From: Bacteroides sp.
GTDB lineage: Bacteria; Bacteroidota; Bacteroidia; Bacteroidales; Bacteroidaceae
Assembly (NCBI GenBank): GCA_021204375.1
Contig: JAJPZL010000138.1
Location: 1 to 6,357 of the forward strand
Direction of reading: 5' to 3'
Length of the DNA stretch: 6,357 bases
In this document: piece by piece, positions 5,963 through 6,357 of the stretch
How the letters are laid out: every line of letters starts with the position of its first letter
Numbering within the stretch: the first letter of the stretch is position 1
The notes under the pieces: generated by a model
What the model was told of the DNA's origin: nothing
What the model saw: only the letters and a program-made list of their open reading frames with translations
Database searches by the model: none
Position numbers and translations under genes: made by a program

Positions 5963-6292
5963 CTATCCCGGATTGGAAAAACTTGTTATTATACAGATAC
6001 TTAAGTAGACTATTTTTGTTCCCGGAGAGAAGGATGAAGGGATTATCCACCTTCTCCAGGGATTCGCTTCGCTCGGCCGCTGGGTTATTGATAAATCCCC
6101 TTCAGGGATTCCAATAAGCTGAAAAATTAAGAATCCTGTTGTCGCCGGCTTCCCAGCCGGTGATTTTTCTTTTGTTACTTTTCTTTTCATCCAGGAAAAG
6201 AAAAGTAAATACCCCACCCAACAAACAATAATCCCACTAAAAACAGTGAACCCTAAGAAAAAAAGATTTTTTTGCCATCCTTTTTTCATCAT
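5963..6292 (-). CDS. Doubtful small membrane protein ORF
   Basis: From ATG 6292 this reads about 109 residues: a Lys-rich start (MMKKGWQKN), one strong membrane segment (LFFLGFTVFSGIIVCWVGYL), then a basic tail. An in-frame TTG at 6325 would add 11 residues. Against it, everything after about residue 27 is encoded by the inverted repeat, the terminator-like hairpin and the structured repeat of this region. The last part is antisense to the restored end of the lipoprotein gene, and no TAnnTTTG box was seen upstream. Only the membrane segment might be genuine. Confidence 0.2.
   Translation of the reverse strand: MMKKGWQKNLFFLGFTVFSGIIVCWVGYLLFFSWMKRKVTKEKSPAGKPATTGFLIFQLIGIPEGDLSITQRPSEANPWRRWIIPSSFSPGTKIVYLSICIITSFSNPG
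6024..6120. repeat. Structured intergenic repeat-like region
   Basis: Several nested stem-loops are packed here: GAGAAGG (6027-6033) with CCTTCTC (6050-6056), CCAG (6056-6059) with CTGG (6080-6083), and AATCCC (6094-6099) with GGGATT (6105-6110). It lies between the restored lipoprotein stop and the terminator-like hairpin. The look (TTATTGATAAATCCCCTTC and nearby) resembles dispersed intergenic repeats that I recall from Bacteroidales; not verifiable here. Confidence 0.4.
6141..6173 (+). terminator. Rho-independent terminator-like hairpin after the lipoprotein gene
   Basis: Arms GTCGCCGGCT (6141-6150) and AGCCGGTGAT (6155-6164) pair over 10 positions, two of them G-T, around the loop TCCC. 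A T-rich run (TTTTTCTTTT, 6164-6173) follows. Direction and position fit the end of the lipoprotein transcript. The core is shared with the hairpin at 2986-3007, so it may be a repeat recruited as a terminator. Confidence 0.55.
6175..6208. repeat. Perfect 14-bp inverted repeat
   Basis: TTACTTTTCTTTTC (6175-6188) and GAAAAGAAAAGTAA (6195-6208) are exact complements around the 6-nt loop ATCCAG. One arm is pure pyrimidine except a single A. It directly follows the terminator-like hairpin. Similar A/T-rich hairpins recur in Bacteroidales intergenic DNA as far as I recall. The stretch 6209-6357 beyond it shows no gene on + and no other clear signal. Confidence 0.7.
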
Positions 6293-6357
6293 GAAAAAAG
6301 TATCCTCTCCCTTACTTTCTTCCAAGCATGCGTATTATATAAACAACTCGACCGCAT

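Noticed and set aside
1..6357. CRISPR array, tRNA, rRNA, transposase
   Set aside because: No regularly spaced direct repeats, cloverleaf, rRNA motifs or transposase domains were seen on either strand.

Overview
The window looks like chromosomal DNA from a member of the Bacteroidales, probably close to Parabacteroides. The evidence is indirect. It holds a large exported family 2 glycoside hydrolase with a Bacteroidetes-style C-terminal domain series, PAS-like/LuxR regulators of a type common in that phylum, and a lipoprotein whose residues after the lipobox Cys are acidic and Ser-rich. Candidate promoters fit the Bacteroidetes -7 box TAnnTTTG, and most genes lack a strong Shine-Dalgarno. The species is inferred, not proven.

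Layout: (1) Bases 1-2959, + strand: a GH2 gene of about 985 codons that enters from the left edge. It is broken by two compensating single-base-type shifts, at a G7 tract (1701-1707) and a C4 run (2171-2174). (2) 2960-3171: intergenic DNA with a REP-like hairpin and a large imperfect inverted repeat. (3) 3172-3387, +: a short exported ORF, perhaps the remnant of a larger gene. (4) 3452-4234 and 4327-5097, both -: two tandem paralogous LuxR-type regulators, called A and B here. (5) 5231-5935, +: a predicted surface lipoprotein with an Ig-like domain, divergent from regulator B. Its reading frame is lost at a second G7 tract, and the original frame very probably ran to 6008. (6) 6009-6357: hairpins, a terminator-like stem-loop, a perfect 14-bp inverted repeat, and a doubtful small membrane ORF on the - strand.

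How the parts may work together: the GH2 enzyme would act on a plant or host polysaccharide, but no SusC/SusD or other hydrolase is visible to define a utilisation locus. The regulator pair and the divergent lipoprotein look like a small unit. Two short sequences recur around it. CCGAAAGTATAG reads toward both regulator A and the lipoprotein, ending exactly 75 nt before each ATG. TTATCTGT occurs three times in the same non-coding stretches. They are candidate operator sites for the regulators.

The most notable pattern is that both G7 tracts carry an apparent excess base that truncates the host ORF. This could be slipped-strand phase variation, real gene decay or homopolymer sequencing error, and the sequence alone cannot decide. 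I found no convincing new multi-gene system, tRNA, rRNA, CRISPR array or transposase.
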